From CAYMUC01 sp964471865 (GTDB lineage: Bacteria; Actinomycetota; Acidimicrobiia; Acidimicrobiales; Ilumatobacteraceae), in the NCBI GenBank assembly GCA_964471865.1, contig CAYYHU010000028.1, forward strand, positions 1-24,017: a stretch of 24,017 bases of DNA. The letters are read 5' to 3'. Made by a program: the position numbers and the translations under genes. The number at the start of each line of letters is the position of its first letter. Position 1 is the stretch's first letter. Positions 14,838-22,321 of this stretch are shown here, one piece after another. Below the pieces are notes generated by a model, which saw nothing but the letters and a program-made list of their open reading frames with translations, ran no database searches and was not told the DNA's origin.

Positions 14838-15335
14838 TCAACCCGCGACAGCGAGATAGGGCTTCCAGGCCTCGGGAACCCGTTGAACGGTCAACGACAC
14901 CCAGCCCAGCCCCTTGGGGGCTCGAGGTGCGCTCAGCAACGGCATACCCGCTTCTTCGGGGGTGCGGTCCCGTTTGTGGAGGTTGCAGGGTCGGCACGCC
15001 GCTGCCACGTTGTCCCATTCGTGACGCCCGCCCCGGGATCGAGGAACGACGTGATCGATCGAGTCCGCCACATCGCCGCAGTACTGACATCGATGGTCGT
15101 CGCGGGCAAAGATCGCTCGACGAGACAGCGCCGCTCGACGCCGATACGGCACCTTGACGACGTAGCGCAGGCGAACCACCAACGGATTCGGAATCGCCAG
15201 AGTTGCCGCTCGCATTTCCGTACCGTCGTCTTCGATGATGTCGGCTTTGTCGGCGAGGACCAGACATGCAGCTCGACGCACGTTGACGATGCTCAGGGGC
15301 TCGTAGGTCGCGTTCAAGACCAGAGCGCTGCGCAT
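14838..15335 (-). CDS. HNH endonuclease family protein
   Basis: The 165-residue product begins with LVLNATYEPLSIVNVRRA, a stretch common in actinobacterial chromosomal HNH proteins. It has a C-terminal HNH domain: CQYC (Cys83, Cys86) and CRPC (Cys114, Cys117) form a probable zinc site, and DHVVPRSRGG (94-103) with His95 supplies the beta-beta-alpha-metal active site; N109 and H120 fit the remaining positions. The family is a metal-dependent DNA nuclease, but the role of this widespread single-gene type is not established. ATG 15335 and the adjacent GTG 15338 are both possible, with GGGA a few bases upstream. There is no methyltransferase or toxin-antitoxin partner next to it, so it is not an obvious restriction enzyme. 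Confidence 0.85.
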   Translation of the reverse strand: MRSALVLNATYEPLSIVNVRRAACLVLADKADIIEDDGTEMRAATLAIPNPLVVRLRYVVKVPYRRRAALSRRAIFARDDHRCQYCGDVADSIDHVVPRSRGGRHEWDNVAAACRPCNLHKRDRTPEEAGMPLLSAPRAPKGLGWVSLTVQRVPEAWKPYLAVAG

Positions 15336-15382
15336 CACAGGACGTCCCGTTCAGTCCCGGCACCGTCGGCGTCGCCGCGGCC

Positions 15383-15640
15383 TCATCGCAACGCTCGCTC
15401 CCAGGAACGACACCATGTCAAGTAGTGAACCACATCTCGGGGCTCGACGGGGCGATCTGGTGACCCGTATTGCGTCACGAGTCGCATATCGAGATACCTC
15501 GAGGTCGGCACGGGCAGAAATGGCGCCCGTCGCCACCAGCCCGCCGGCGCCAGACGACGCGCCTGAGCCCATGCCGTAGGCCACAGGCCTGGACGGCCAA
15601 GGACCGCCATGCCGATGCGCATCACGGTGAGCCATCTCAC
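15383..15640 (-). CDS. Conserved small protein of unknown function (85 aa)
   Basis: An 85-residue frame follows the acyl-CoA dehydrogenase gene, starting at GTG 15640, which overlaps the dehydrogenase stop as GTGA. The protein is basic and Trp-rich (GRPGLWPTAWAQARRLAP, GWWRRAPFLPVP), with a C-terminal acidic-aromatic stretch (YLDMRLVTQYG, DVVHYLTWCRSWE). It has no signal peptide or clear membrane helix. The pattern of Trp, Arg and Pro resembles small uncharacterised actinobacterial proteins I recall, but I cannot name a family. The coupling and protein-like composition argue that it is real; AAGGAG lies 14 nt before the GTG, farther than ideal. Confidence 0.65.
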   Translation of the reverse strand: MRWLTVMRIGMAVLGRPGLWPTAWAQARRLAPAGWWRRAPFLPVPTSRYLDMRLVTQYGSPDRPVEPRDVVHYLTWCRSWERALR

Positions 15641-16860
15641 GATTTGGCCACCGGCTCCTTGGGAAGACCCAGAACCATTTCTCCGATGATGTTGCGCTGG
15701 ATCTGGGAGGAACCGGCGTAGATCGTTCCTGCCCGGGCATTGAGGAACACCCCGACCCAGGAACCCGTGGTGTTGGGTGCCCCAGCGTCGTCGGTCTGAA
15801 ACGACGAGGAGGGACGACGTCCCGTCGGCGCGAGAGCCTCGGCGCCGAGAATGTCGACACCGAGCTCGGTCACGACGCGGTGGTATTCGCTCCAGAACAA
15901 CTTTGAGATCGCTCCGTCGGGACCTGGATGATGACCCGCCAAGAACCGAGTCAAGGTCCGCATACCCAGATACCGCATCACTTGGACCTGGCTGTAGCAC
16001 CAGGCGAGACGTTGACGGATCCGCGGATCGTCAGCCACCCCCCGTTGTTTTGCGAGCAGCAACAACCGGTCGATCTCGGCCTGGAACCGGATCGGCAACG
16101 TCGCCGCGGCCTCACCGCGTTCGAATCCCAACAAGGTCATCGCCACGGCCCATCCGTTGTTCACACCTCCGACGACTTCGTCCTTGGGGGTGGTGGCGTC
16201 GGTGTAGAACACCTCGTTGAATTCGGAATCGCCCGAGATCATCCGAATCGGGCGGACCTCGATACCGGGCTGACGCATATCGACGAGCAGGAACGAGATG
16301 CCTTTGTGCTTGGGCGCATCGGGATCGGTTCGGGCCAAGGTGAAGATGTGATCGGCGAGATGTCCCGCCGAGGTCCAGATCTTTTGACCATTGAGCACCC
16401 ACTGGTCGCCATCCAGGCTCGCCCGCAGGCCCAGATTGCCCAGGTCGCTACCGGCATCGGGTTCGCTGTAGCCCTGACACCACACGTCCTCTCCGGACAG
16501 GATGCGCGGGAGATAGCGGCGCTTTTGTTCCTCGGTCCCCCACTGCAACAACGTGTTGCCCAGCATCTGGATGCCGAACACGTCATTGGGGCCACCGGTG
16601 GGCACACCAGCTCGGGCGAACTCTTCGCCGATGATGACCTGCTCGAGCGCGCTGAGACCGGCGCCCCCGTATTCGACGGGCCAGCCCGGCGCCAGGTACC
16701 CCGCCGCGTGCAGCACCCGGCGCCACTCGGTGACGAAATCGGTCAGTTCGTCGCCGTCGAGAGTGCCGATCCCCTGCCAATCGGCGGGCAGCTTTTCGGC
16801 CAGGAAGGCCTGCACCTTCTCGCGGTAGGCCTCCGCCTCAGGTCCGTAACTGGGAGTCAT
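15637..16860 (-). CDS. Acyl-CoA dehydrogenase family protein
   Basis: The 407-residue flavoprotein would oxidise an acyl-CoA to the 2,3-enoyl-CoA and pass electrons to an electron-transfer flavoprotein. The three ACAD domains are recognisable. The N-terminal helical domain includes PVEYGGAGLSALEQVIIGEEF. The middle beta domain has GYSEPDAGSDLGNL and QKIWTSAGHLADHIF. The C-terminal domain has AGTIYAGSSQIQRNIIGEMV. The position held by the catalytic Glu in medium-chain enzymes (the YEGT motif) is Ala here (YAGS), so the base, if present, lies elsewhere as in long-chain and isovaleryl types. Substrate cannot be read from sequence. ATG overlaps the ROK gene stop as ATGA, and the 85-residue gene follows with another overlap. 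Confidence 0.9.
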   Translation of the reverse strand: MTPSYGPEAEAYREKVQAFLAEKLPADWQGIGTLDGDELTDFVTEWRRVLHAAGYLAPGWPVEYGGAGLSALEQVIIGEEFARAGVPTGGPNDVFGIQMLGNTLLQWGTEEQKRRYLPRILSGEDVWCQGYSEPDAGSDLGNLGLRASLDGDQWVLNGQKIWTSAGHLADHIFTLARTDPDAPKHKGISFLLVDMRQPGIEVRPIRMISGDSEFNEVFYTDATTPKDEVVGGVNNGWAVAMTLLGFERGEAAATLPIRFQAEIDRLLLLAKQRGVADDPRIRQRLAWCYSQVQVMRYLGMRTLTRFLAGHHPGPDGAISKLFWSEYHRVVTELGVDILGAEALAPTGRRPSSSFQTDDAGAPNTTGSWVGVFLNARAGTIYAGSSQIQRNIIGEMVLGLPKEPVAKS

Positions 16861-17855
16861 GCTCCGATGCTAGCGGGGCCGTCCATCAGGCGGATTCGGG
16901 CCACGGCCGCCGCTCCGATCAACGGGCCCAGAGCCCCGTTGCCGACCGGTTCCACCGTCGCACCCTTCAGAAACGACAGCCCGGTGCAGCGTTCGAGTTC
17001 GTTGTGGGCAGCCACGAAGAACGGTCGGGCGAAGCCATGAGCGACCGAACCCCCAACGAAGGCTCGGGTCAGATCCACCGTGGTCATCACCGTGGCGATC
17101 GCTCGCCCCACCAGCATTCCGGTCTGTTCCACCACCGCTGGCGACGGTGCCGCCTCGGGCGGTCGGCCTGTCATCTGGGCGATCGCCCGTCCGCTGGCGT
17201 AGGCCTCGAGGCATCCACGCCCTCCGCAGTGACACGCCCGACCATCGGGAACCACGACGACATGGCCGATATGTCCGGCGTTGCCGAGGCGACCATCGAG
17301 AAGTCGACCTCCCGAGACGATTCCACCTCCCACTCCGGTGGAGACCACCATGGCGAGATAGTCCTCGAGTCCCACCGCAGCACCGGTCCAACCCTCACCG
17401 AGAGCGAGAGCCTTGGCGTCGTTGTCGACAAAGGTGGGAAGTCCGGTCACCTCGGCGAGGCGATCGCGTAAAGGGAACTCGCGCCATTCGGGAATGTGCA
17501 ACGGCGACACCCGACCGCCACCGGGCGTCATCGGGCCCCCACATCCGACCCCACACGCCAGGAACCGAGCTCCTGAGGCGGTGGCTCGAACCCGGTCGAT
17601 CAAACGGGTGAGCGCCACCCATACATTGCGCTGAGGGGTCGGAACCCGGTCGCGCACCACGACTCGACCACGCCGATCCACCACTCCGACTGCGAGTTTG
17701 GTGCCACCCACGTCCACGGCCAAGAAGACTTCTTCACCGAGCGGCGTCACTTCGGTGGCCACCGAGCGCACGGGCTCGCTTGCGTGCCCCTCGCGACTGC
17801 CGACCGGTCGAGGTCGGGAGATGTCGGAAGTGTCGAAACCTGCGGACTCGGTCAT
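16857..17855 (-). CDS. ROK family sugar kinase (glucokinase-like)
   Basis: The 332-residue product has the ROK phosphate-binding loop DVGGTK at residues 48-53, the catalytic Asp in VDNDAK (Asp146), the glycine-rich TGVGGG, and the ROK signature GNAGHIGH with zinc-binding CHCGGRGCLE (Cys208, 210 and 215, with His198). ROK kinases phosphorylate glucose, N-acetylmannosamine or related sugars. His replaces the more common Glu in the GExGH block, a variant found in NanK-like members, so glucokinase is likely but not certain. About 40 residues precede the kinase domain, and a later start is possible. There is no helix-turn-helix, so it is not a ROK repressor. It is coupled to the acyl-CoA dehydrogenase gene. 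Confidence 0.85.
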   Translation of the reverse strand: MTESAGFDTSDISRPRPVGSREGHASEPVRSVATEVTPLGEEVFLAVDVGGTKLAVGVVDRRGRVVVRDRVPTPQRNVWVALTRLIDRVRATASGARFLACGVGCGGPMTPGGGRVSPLHIPEWREFPLRDRLAEVTGLPTFVDNDAKALALGEGWTGAAVGLEDYLAMVVSTGVGGGIVSGGRLLDGRLGNAGHIGHVVVVPDGRACHCGGRGCLEAYASGRAIAQMTGRPPEAAPSPAVVEQTGMLVGRAIATVMTTVDLTRAFVGGSVAHGFARPFFVAAHNELERCTGLSFLKGATVEPVGNGALGPLIGAAAVARIRLMDGPASIGA

Positions 17856-17952
17856 CGAGCGCCGTCACGCTGGCGAAGCCGACGATGAGGAGTGCACGGC
17901 GCCGCGCACGATGGTGCCGCACGCCAGGGCGACACCACGGTTCTGCGTCCGT

Positions 17953-18294
17953 TCAGGAACGTTCGCTGCGGCCCTGCACCCGTTGACGGGTGTTGCGCAG
18001 GGTGGCGGCCACGTCTTGGATTCCCGCTCGCCCCATCGCACGCAGTTGGCGCTCGATCACGGCGGCACAGATCAACATCACGATGAAGCCACCAAAGGCG
18101 AGCGCAAAATGCACCTGCAACAGCACGAGCAACAGCGCCAACCCGGCCACCACTCCCAGAACCGCCCACCACACCGTGCGCGCGGAATGGCGATACAGAC
18201 CCGAGGGCGACACCGCTTGGGCGAACTTCGGGTCGTTTTCGAGTTGCTCTTCGATCTGGCGCAGGATGCGCTGTTCGTCTTCCGAGAGCGGCAT
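17953..18294 (-). CDS. DUF3040 membrane protein
   Basis: From ATG 18294 the product has 113 residues. AGGAG lies 5 nt upstream, which decides this start over one at 18351. The N-terminal MPLSEDEQRILRQIEEQL motif is the hallmark of DUF3040, small actinobacterial proteins of unknown role. A cytoplasmic helix is followed by two membrane helices (WWAVLGVVAGLALLLVLL and FALAFGGFIVMLICAAV) and a basic tail. It lies between dinB and the ROK gene with gaps of 161 and 97 nt, so it is probably transcribed on its own. Confidence 0.88.
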   Translation of the reverse strand: MPLSEDEQRILRQIEEQLENDPKFAQAVSPSGLYRHSARTVWWAVLGVVAGLALLLVLLQVHFALAFGGFIVMLICAAVIERQLRAMGRAGIQDVAATLRNTRQRVQGRSERS

Positions 18295-18455
18295 TCCGAC
18301 TCCTGTGATCCTCGGGTACCCAAGTTTCGCAGAGACCGTCTCCGGACACAACGCGGGAGACTGCCATGAGCGTCACATCTCGGATTCAGAGCGAGAACCA
18401 CAGCTCCGACACCAGCGCTGGAACCCCCGGTTCGAGGGATCGTCCGGGGCGCCGC

Positions 18456-19721
18456 TCAGCGCTCAGGTGGCCGAATCGTACGACCCGGGCGTATCGCGTG
18501 GGGACCGAAGCGCTCTCGAATCCGGTCGGCGACATCCGACGCGGCAAGATCGTCGGCCTGATCGGGTCGACGCGCCGGCGGCGAAACGCCCGAAGGATCC
18601 GAATCCGCACCGGGGCTCGAGTCGAGTCCCGCGAACGTCAACTGCAGAGCCGGTTCGACGAAATGGGATCCGCTGACGCCGAGAAGCCGAATCCCCTCAT
18701 CGGGACGGATATCGGCGCGTAGAGGTGCGAGGCAGTCGAGAACTCCCGAGGCCGTGGTCACCGGAGTCGGTGGGGTGACCGAGCGAGTGCGGGTGGCGAA
18801 GTCACGGGTTCGGATCTTGAGAGTCACCGTCCGCGCCGCCACCCCCTGGGACCGCAGACGTCGCGCCACGAGATCGGCCAATCGGACGAGTTCGGCCCAC
18901 ACGGCCTCATCATCGAGAAGGTCTCGTTCGAAGGTCTCTTCGTGACCGATCGATTTCGCCCGCCGGTCCGACTCGACCGCCCGCTCGTCGAGACCTTGAG
19001 CGAGTCTCCACAAGTGACGACCAGCGGTGGCACCCACCAATGACACGACATCGGCCTCGCGACTCGTCGCCAGGTCTCCGATCGTGGCCCATCCTCGTGT
19101 CGACAAGCGCTCCGCCGTTCGGGGTCCTACCCCCCAGAGGTCTCGGACCGGTCGGGGCGCCAGGAACTCTCTCTCGGTGCCCGGCTCGATTTCGAACACT
19201 CCATGACCCGGTGTCACTCCCTGCGCGGTGGCTCGAGGTTTGGCTTCCTCCGAGGCCATCTTCGCGAGCAGTTTGTTCGTCGCGATACCGACGCTTGCAT
19301 CGAGTCCGGTCACCTCACGGATCCTCATGCGCAACGCAGTGGCGACCTGTTTCGCGTTGTCTCGGGCCGGCGCGTATCCGGTCACATCCAAAAACGCCTC
19401 GTCGAGGGCGAGGGGTTCCACCACGGGTGTCACCTCGTAGAACAACTCGTGGATCCGCGCACTGACCTCGCCGTAATGGCGATGGTCAGCCGATACGAAA
19501 ATCAAACCGGGACACAACCGTCGGGCCTGACTCGACGACATCGCGGATCGCACTCCGTAGCGCCGCGCCTCATAAGAGGCCGCGGCGACGACCCCTCGCT
19601 CGGCCGATCCCCCCACGGCAATGGGCCGACCCCGTAATTCGGGACGCCGCAGCGCTTCGACCGCGGCGAAAAAAGCGTCCATGTCGACATGGAGAATGCG
19701 CCGCGGCCCGCTTGCGGTCAT
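18456..19721 (-). CDS. dinB: DNA polymerase IV (DinB, Y-family)
   Basis: This is a translesion polymerase of 421 residues. The palm has HVDMDAFFAAVE (11-22) with Asp13, and LALDEAFLDVTG (104-115) with Asp107 and Glu108 completing the metal site. Fingers (SYEARRYGVRSAM), thumb (DLWGVGPRTAERL, a helix-hairpin-helix) and little finger (IGHEETFERDLLD, VTLKIRTRDFATRTRS) follow. Oddity: the usual Ser of the SxDEA block is Ala105. LQLTFAG near residue 373 may be a beta-clamp motif. The tail beyond about 380 is Pro/Asp/Arg rich. ATG overlaps the glycosyltransferase stop as ATGA, so the two share a transcript. Confidence 0.94.
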   Translation of the reverse strand: MTASGPRRILHVDMDAFFAAVEALRRPELRGRPIAVGGSAERGVVAAASYEARRYGVRSAMSSSQARRLCPGLIFVSADHRHYGEVSARIHELFYEVTPVVEPLALDEAFLDVTGYAPARDNAKQVATALRMRIREVTGLDASVGIATNKLLAKMASEEAKPRATAQGVTPGHGVFEIEPGTEREFLAPRPVRDLWGVGPRTAERLSTRGWATIGDLATSREADVVSLVGATAGRHLWRLAQGLDERAVESDRRAKSIGHEETFERDLLDDEAVWAELVRLADLVARRLRSQGVAARTVTLKIRTRDFATRTRSVTPPTPVTTASGVLDCLAPLRADIRPDEGIRLLGVSGSHFVEPALQLTFAGLDSSPGADSDPSGVSPPARRPDQADDLAASDVADRIRERFGPHAIRPGRTIRPPER

Positions 19722-20479
19722 GGCGCCGGCATACCCGGATCACCCGTCGAGGGCGACAACCGTCGACGCCGGCGGCGCAACCCTCGATCCGACCACGCGA
19801 GCGAGACCACCACCCCGAAAGCCTCGCCGATGATGTGATACGAGAGTTTCGACACCCCATGACGGCGATCTCGAAACGTGATGGGTATCTCGACGACGCG
19901 ACCATCGGCGCGTACGACCCGGTGTGTCATCTCGACCTGGAAGCCGTACCCATCAGCGGTGACCGTGCCGACGTCCATGATCTCGAGCATCCCGGACCGA
20001 TAGGCCCGATACCCCGAGGTGGCATCGTTGACGGCGAGACCGAGGGCTCCAGCTGCGAACCGGTTCCCCCAACGAGACAGCCATCGGCGCGAGGTCGGCC
20101 AGTCCAGGATCCGGCCTCCGGGCACATAGCGACTTCCGATCGCTGCGTCGGCCCCGTGCACCACCGCAGCGACCAGAGCGACGAGATCACCAGGATCATG
20201 GGACAGATCAGCGTCCATCTGCACACAGATCGACGCTCCCGTGTTCATCGCGTGGGCGAAGCCCGCCCGATACGCCGCACCAAGACCAGCCTTACCAGGC
20301 CGCCGAAGCACCTCGACGGCGCCGTCTCGCGAGGCGAACTCCTCGGCGAGAGCGGCGGTGCCGTCGGGGCTCGCGTCGTCGACCACGAGGATTCGACACC
20401 CGGGAAGCGCTCGACGAACCCCGTGGAGAAGTTCCACGATGTTCTCGGCCTCGTCGTAGGTCGGCACGATCACCGTCAC
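19718..20479 (-). CDS. Family 2 glycosyltransferase, polyprenol-phosphate mannose synthase-like
   Basis: The 253-residue product starts at GTG 20479: GAGAGGAC lies about 6 nt upstream, and the protein then opens directly with VTVIVPTYDEAENI, as family members do. The frame is open to 20692, but that part covers the divergent gene. Motifs are DDASPDGT (34-41), the metal-binding DAD in QMDADLSHDP (89-91), IGSRYVPGG, and GYRAYR. This pattern fits Dpm1/Ppm1-type GT2 enzymes that move mannose from GDP-mannose to polyprenyl phosphate, the donor for lipoarabinomannan or protein mannosylation in actinobacteria. The catalytic domain is followed by a short basic tail (RGLRRRRRRL) without membrane helices. 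Transfer of another sugar cannot be excluded. Confidence 0.85.
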   Translation of the reverse strand: MTVIVPTYDEAENIVELLHGVRRALPGCRILVVDDASPDGTAALAEEFASRDGAVEVLRRPGKAGLGAAYRAGFAHAMNTGASICVQMDADLSHDPGDLVALVAAVVHGADAAIGSRYVPGGRILDWPTSRRWLSRWGNRFAAGALGLAVNDATSGYRAYRSGMLEIMDVGTVTADGYGFQVEMTHRVVRADGRVVEIPITFRDRRHGVSKLSYHIIGEAFGVVVSLAWSDRGLRRRRRRLSPSTGDPGMPAP

Positions 20480-20554
20480 CGAGGCGTCCTCTCGCACGGG
20501 CGCGCACCCTACAGGACCGGTCGCGTCGGCGCCCTGGAGGCCTACGATGACAGT
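20480..20554. promoter_or_regulatory. Divergent promoter region
   Basis: These 75 bases separate the minus-strand glycosyltransferase gene from the plus-strand membrane-protein gene. On the plus strand TACGAT (20543-20548) is a good TAnnnT -10 placed 6 nt before the GTG at 20555, which would make that mRNA leaderless. On the minus strand TAGGGT (20511-20506), preceded by TG, is a weaker -10 for the glycosyltransferase. Neither has a good -35. Confidence 0.45.
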
Positions 20555-20827
20555 GTGCCTGGCATCGAGGACCACGACTCCCGCCCGTTGTCGGCGCTGC
20601 CCTCTCCGGGCGCCCGTCTTGCGGCGTTCGTCGCGATCCTGGCCGGCGGCCTGGCGGGCGCGTTGATCGGCTATGCGCTCGTGAACCTGCAATGTTCGGG
20701 TTCCTGCGGTCTGGCTTTGGGGCTCGGAGTTCTCGTGGGGGCCGTCGTCGCGGCCGCGGGTACAGCAGTCGTTGCGGTGCTCGTGTTACGAGCCCTCGGC
20801 GAATGGCGCGAAATCCAGGACCGATGA
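20555..20827 (+). CDS. Small two-helix membrane protein, unknown function
   Basis: A 90-residue frame starts at GTG 20555. A short polar N-terminus (VPGIEDHDSRPLSALPSPG) precedes one membrane helix (AFVAILAGGLAGALIGYALV), then a loop with two cysteines (NLQCSGSCG), a second helix (LGVLVGAVVAAAGTAVVAVL), and a charged tail ending ALGEWREIQDR. I recognise no family. Its stop overlaps the ATG of the inositol-monophosphatase gene as ATGA, which supports it being real and co-translated. The CxxxC loop would face outside if both termini are cytoplasmic, and could form a disulphide. The start may be leaderless, given TACGAT just upstream. Confidence 0.72.
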   Translation: MPGIEDHDSRPLSALPSPGARLAAFVAILAGGLAGALIGYALVNLQCSGSCGLALGLGVLVGAVVAAAGTAVVAVLVLRALGEWREIQDR

Positions 20828-21624
20828 CGACCCCCGACCTGGTCGGACTGCGACGCCTCGCTGAACAGTTGGCCACTGGCACCGCAGAACTCGCAGCCAC
20901 CGGTCGTCGCCGCTTGGACCTCGAGACCCAGACCAAGAGTTCACCCACCGATCTCGTCACCCGCTGGGACCACGCCTGTGAAGAGCATCTGGCCCACGAA
21001 CTGGCCCGGTTGCGCCCCGAGGACGGCCTGATCGGCGAGGAAGGCGCCGCGCGCCCATCGAGCACCGGGCTCGAATGGATCGTGGATCCGATCGACGGCA
21101 CCACCAACTTCGTCTACGACCTGAGCACCTGGTCGGTGTCGGTCGCGGTCCGAGACTCCTCAGGGGTTCTCGCCGGAGCGGTTGCCGTTCCGGGTTGGAA
21201 CGAGGTGTTCTCGGCCCATCGTGGTGGCGGGGCCACCTGCAATGGCGAGACCATCCAACCGGCACCCACCACCAATCTGGCTCGGGCGCTCGTTGCGACC
21301 GGCTTTTCCTATGCCGCCGAGACGCGTCGAGCTCAGGCGGCTCGCATGGCCCTGCTGCTCCCCCAGGTGCGCGATATGCGACGACTGGGTTCAGCGGCAT
21401 TGGATCTGTGCCTCGTCGCATCCGGACGCGTCGACGTCTACTTCGAAGAACATCTCAACACCTGGGATGTGGCCGCGGGAGAGCTGATCGCCACCGAGGC
21501 GGGATGTCGCAGCGGGGATTTCCGTGGTGGTCCGGCGCGCCCGGAACAGATCCTCGTATGTACCCCGGCGCTGTTCGACCCGATGGCCGCGATGCTCGAT
21601 GGCGTTGCGGGGTCCTCGCTGTGA
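20824..21624 (+). CDS. Inositol monophosphatase family protein
   Basis: The 266-residue protein belongs to the Mg-dependent, lithium-sensitive phosphatase family. It shows metal-binding GEEG (71-74), WIVDPIDGTTNF (85-96) with Asp88 and Asp91, and WDVAAGELIATEAG (214-227), whose Asp is the third metal ligand. Members hydrolyse inositol-1-phosphate, histidinol phosphate (HisN) or PAP. Nothing here separates these substrates, and no his or inositol gene is adjacent. Inositol phosphatase would fit an actinobacterium making phosphatidylinositol lipids. The ATG overlaps the upstream gene stop; the response-regulator gene follows after 16 nt. Confidence 0.9.
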   Translation: MTTPDLVGLRRLAEQLATGTAELAATGRRRLDLETQTKSSPTDLVTRWDHACEEHLAHELARLRPEDGLIGEEGAARPSSTGLEWIVDPIDGTTNFVYDLSTWSVSVAVRDSSGVLAGAVAVPGWNEVFSAHRGGGATCNGETIQPAPTTNLARALVATGFSYAAETRRAQAARMALLLPQVRDMRRLGSAALDLCLVASGRVDVYFEEHLNTWDVAAGELIATEAGCRSGDFRGGPARPEQILVCTPALFDPMAAMLDGVAGSSL

Positions 21625-21640
21625 GGCATCATGGAGAACC

Positions 21641-22321
21641 GTGGGCACGCGGATCCTGACCGTCGAAGACGATGAACGCATCCGAGCCGCGGTCAAACTC
21701 GCCCTCGAAGACGAAGGTTGGACCGTCGACGAGGCCGCGAGCGGCGAAGAAGCGGTGATCCGGTTCTCGCGCCAACCCGCCGATGTCGTCCTGATCGACA
21801 TCATGTTGCCGGGGATCGACGGGTTCGAGTTGTGCCGAACGCTGAGACGTACCAGCGATGTTCCCGTGGTCATGGTCACGGCGCGTTCCGACACTCACGA
21901 TGTCGTGGCCGGACTCGAAGCGGGCGCCGACGACTACCTGACGAAACCCTTCGCCCCCAAGGAACTCTCGGCTCGGATCCGCGCCTTGTTGCGACGGGTT
22001 CGCCCGGCCAACCCCTCCCATCCGCGGCTGGTCTTTGGAGACCTCGAGATCATCCCCGACGAAGGCAAAGTGACACGGGCGGGAACCGAGGTCCATCTCA
22101 CCAAGACCGAGTTCCGGTTGTTGTGTGAACTCGCGGAGAATCCGGGACGGGTGTTCAGCCGAGAAATGCTGCTCGACAAGGTCTGGGGCTACGACTATTT
22201 CGGTGACGGACGCCTCGTGGACGTCCACGTTCGACGACTGCGCACCAAGGTCGAGGCCGATCCGGCCAACCCCCGCCACGTCGTCACGGTGCGCGGTCTG
22301 GGATATCGGCTCCAGGCGTGA
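21641..22321 (+). CDS. OmpR/PhoB-family response regulator, MtrA-like
   Basis: A 226-residue two-domain regulator starts at GTG 21641, with GGAG 4 nt upstream. The receiver domain (1-120) has the acidic pocket Glu9-Asp10-Asp11, phosphoacceptor Asp53 in LIDIMLPGIDG, Thr80 and Lys102 in TKPF. The winged-helix domain (about 128-226) carries LTKTEFRLL, VWGYDYFGDGRLVDVHVRRLR and VTVRGLGYR, which together recognise DNA. It is coupled to a histidine-kinase gene and then a lipoprotein gene, the same order as mtrA-mtrB-lpqB of actinobacteria, and the ADDYLTKPFAPKEL stretch resembles MtrA. RegX3 or another OmpR paralogue is possible, so I give no symbol. Confidence 0.92.
   Translation: MGTRILTVEDDERIRAAVKLALEDEGWTVDEAASGEEAVIRFSRQPADVVLIDIMLPGIDGFELCRTLRRTSDVPVVMVTARSDTHDVVAGLEAGADDYLTKPFAPKELSARIRALLRRVRPANPSHPRLVFGDLEIIPDEGKVTRAGTEVHLTKTEFRLLCELAENPGRVFSREMLLDKVWGYDYFGDGRLVDVHVRRLRTKVEADPANPRHVVTVRGLGYRLQA

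Noticed and set aside
13931..15157. 408-codon plus-strand frame opposite the lipoate-ligase-like and HNH genes
   Set aside because: Both minus-strand genes carry catalytic motifs; the plus frame is Arg/Pro/His-rich without hydrophobic cores.
18415..18450. GGTTCGAGG resembling a tRNA T-loop on the plus strand
   Set aside because: The flanking 5-bp arms do not pair, and no anticodon or acceptor stem can be drawn.
18386..18455. GAACC/GGTTC hairpin after dinB as a terminator
   Set aside because: The stem is only 5 bp with a 3-nt loop and no T-run.
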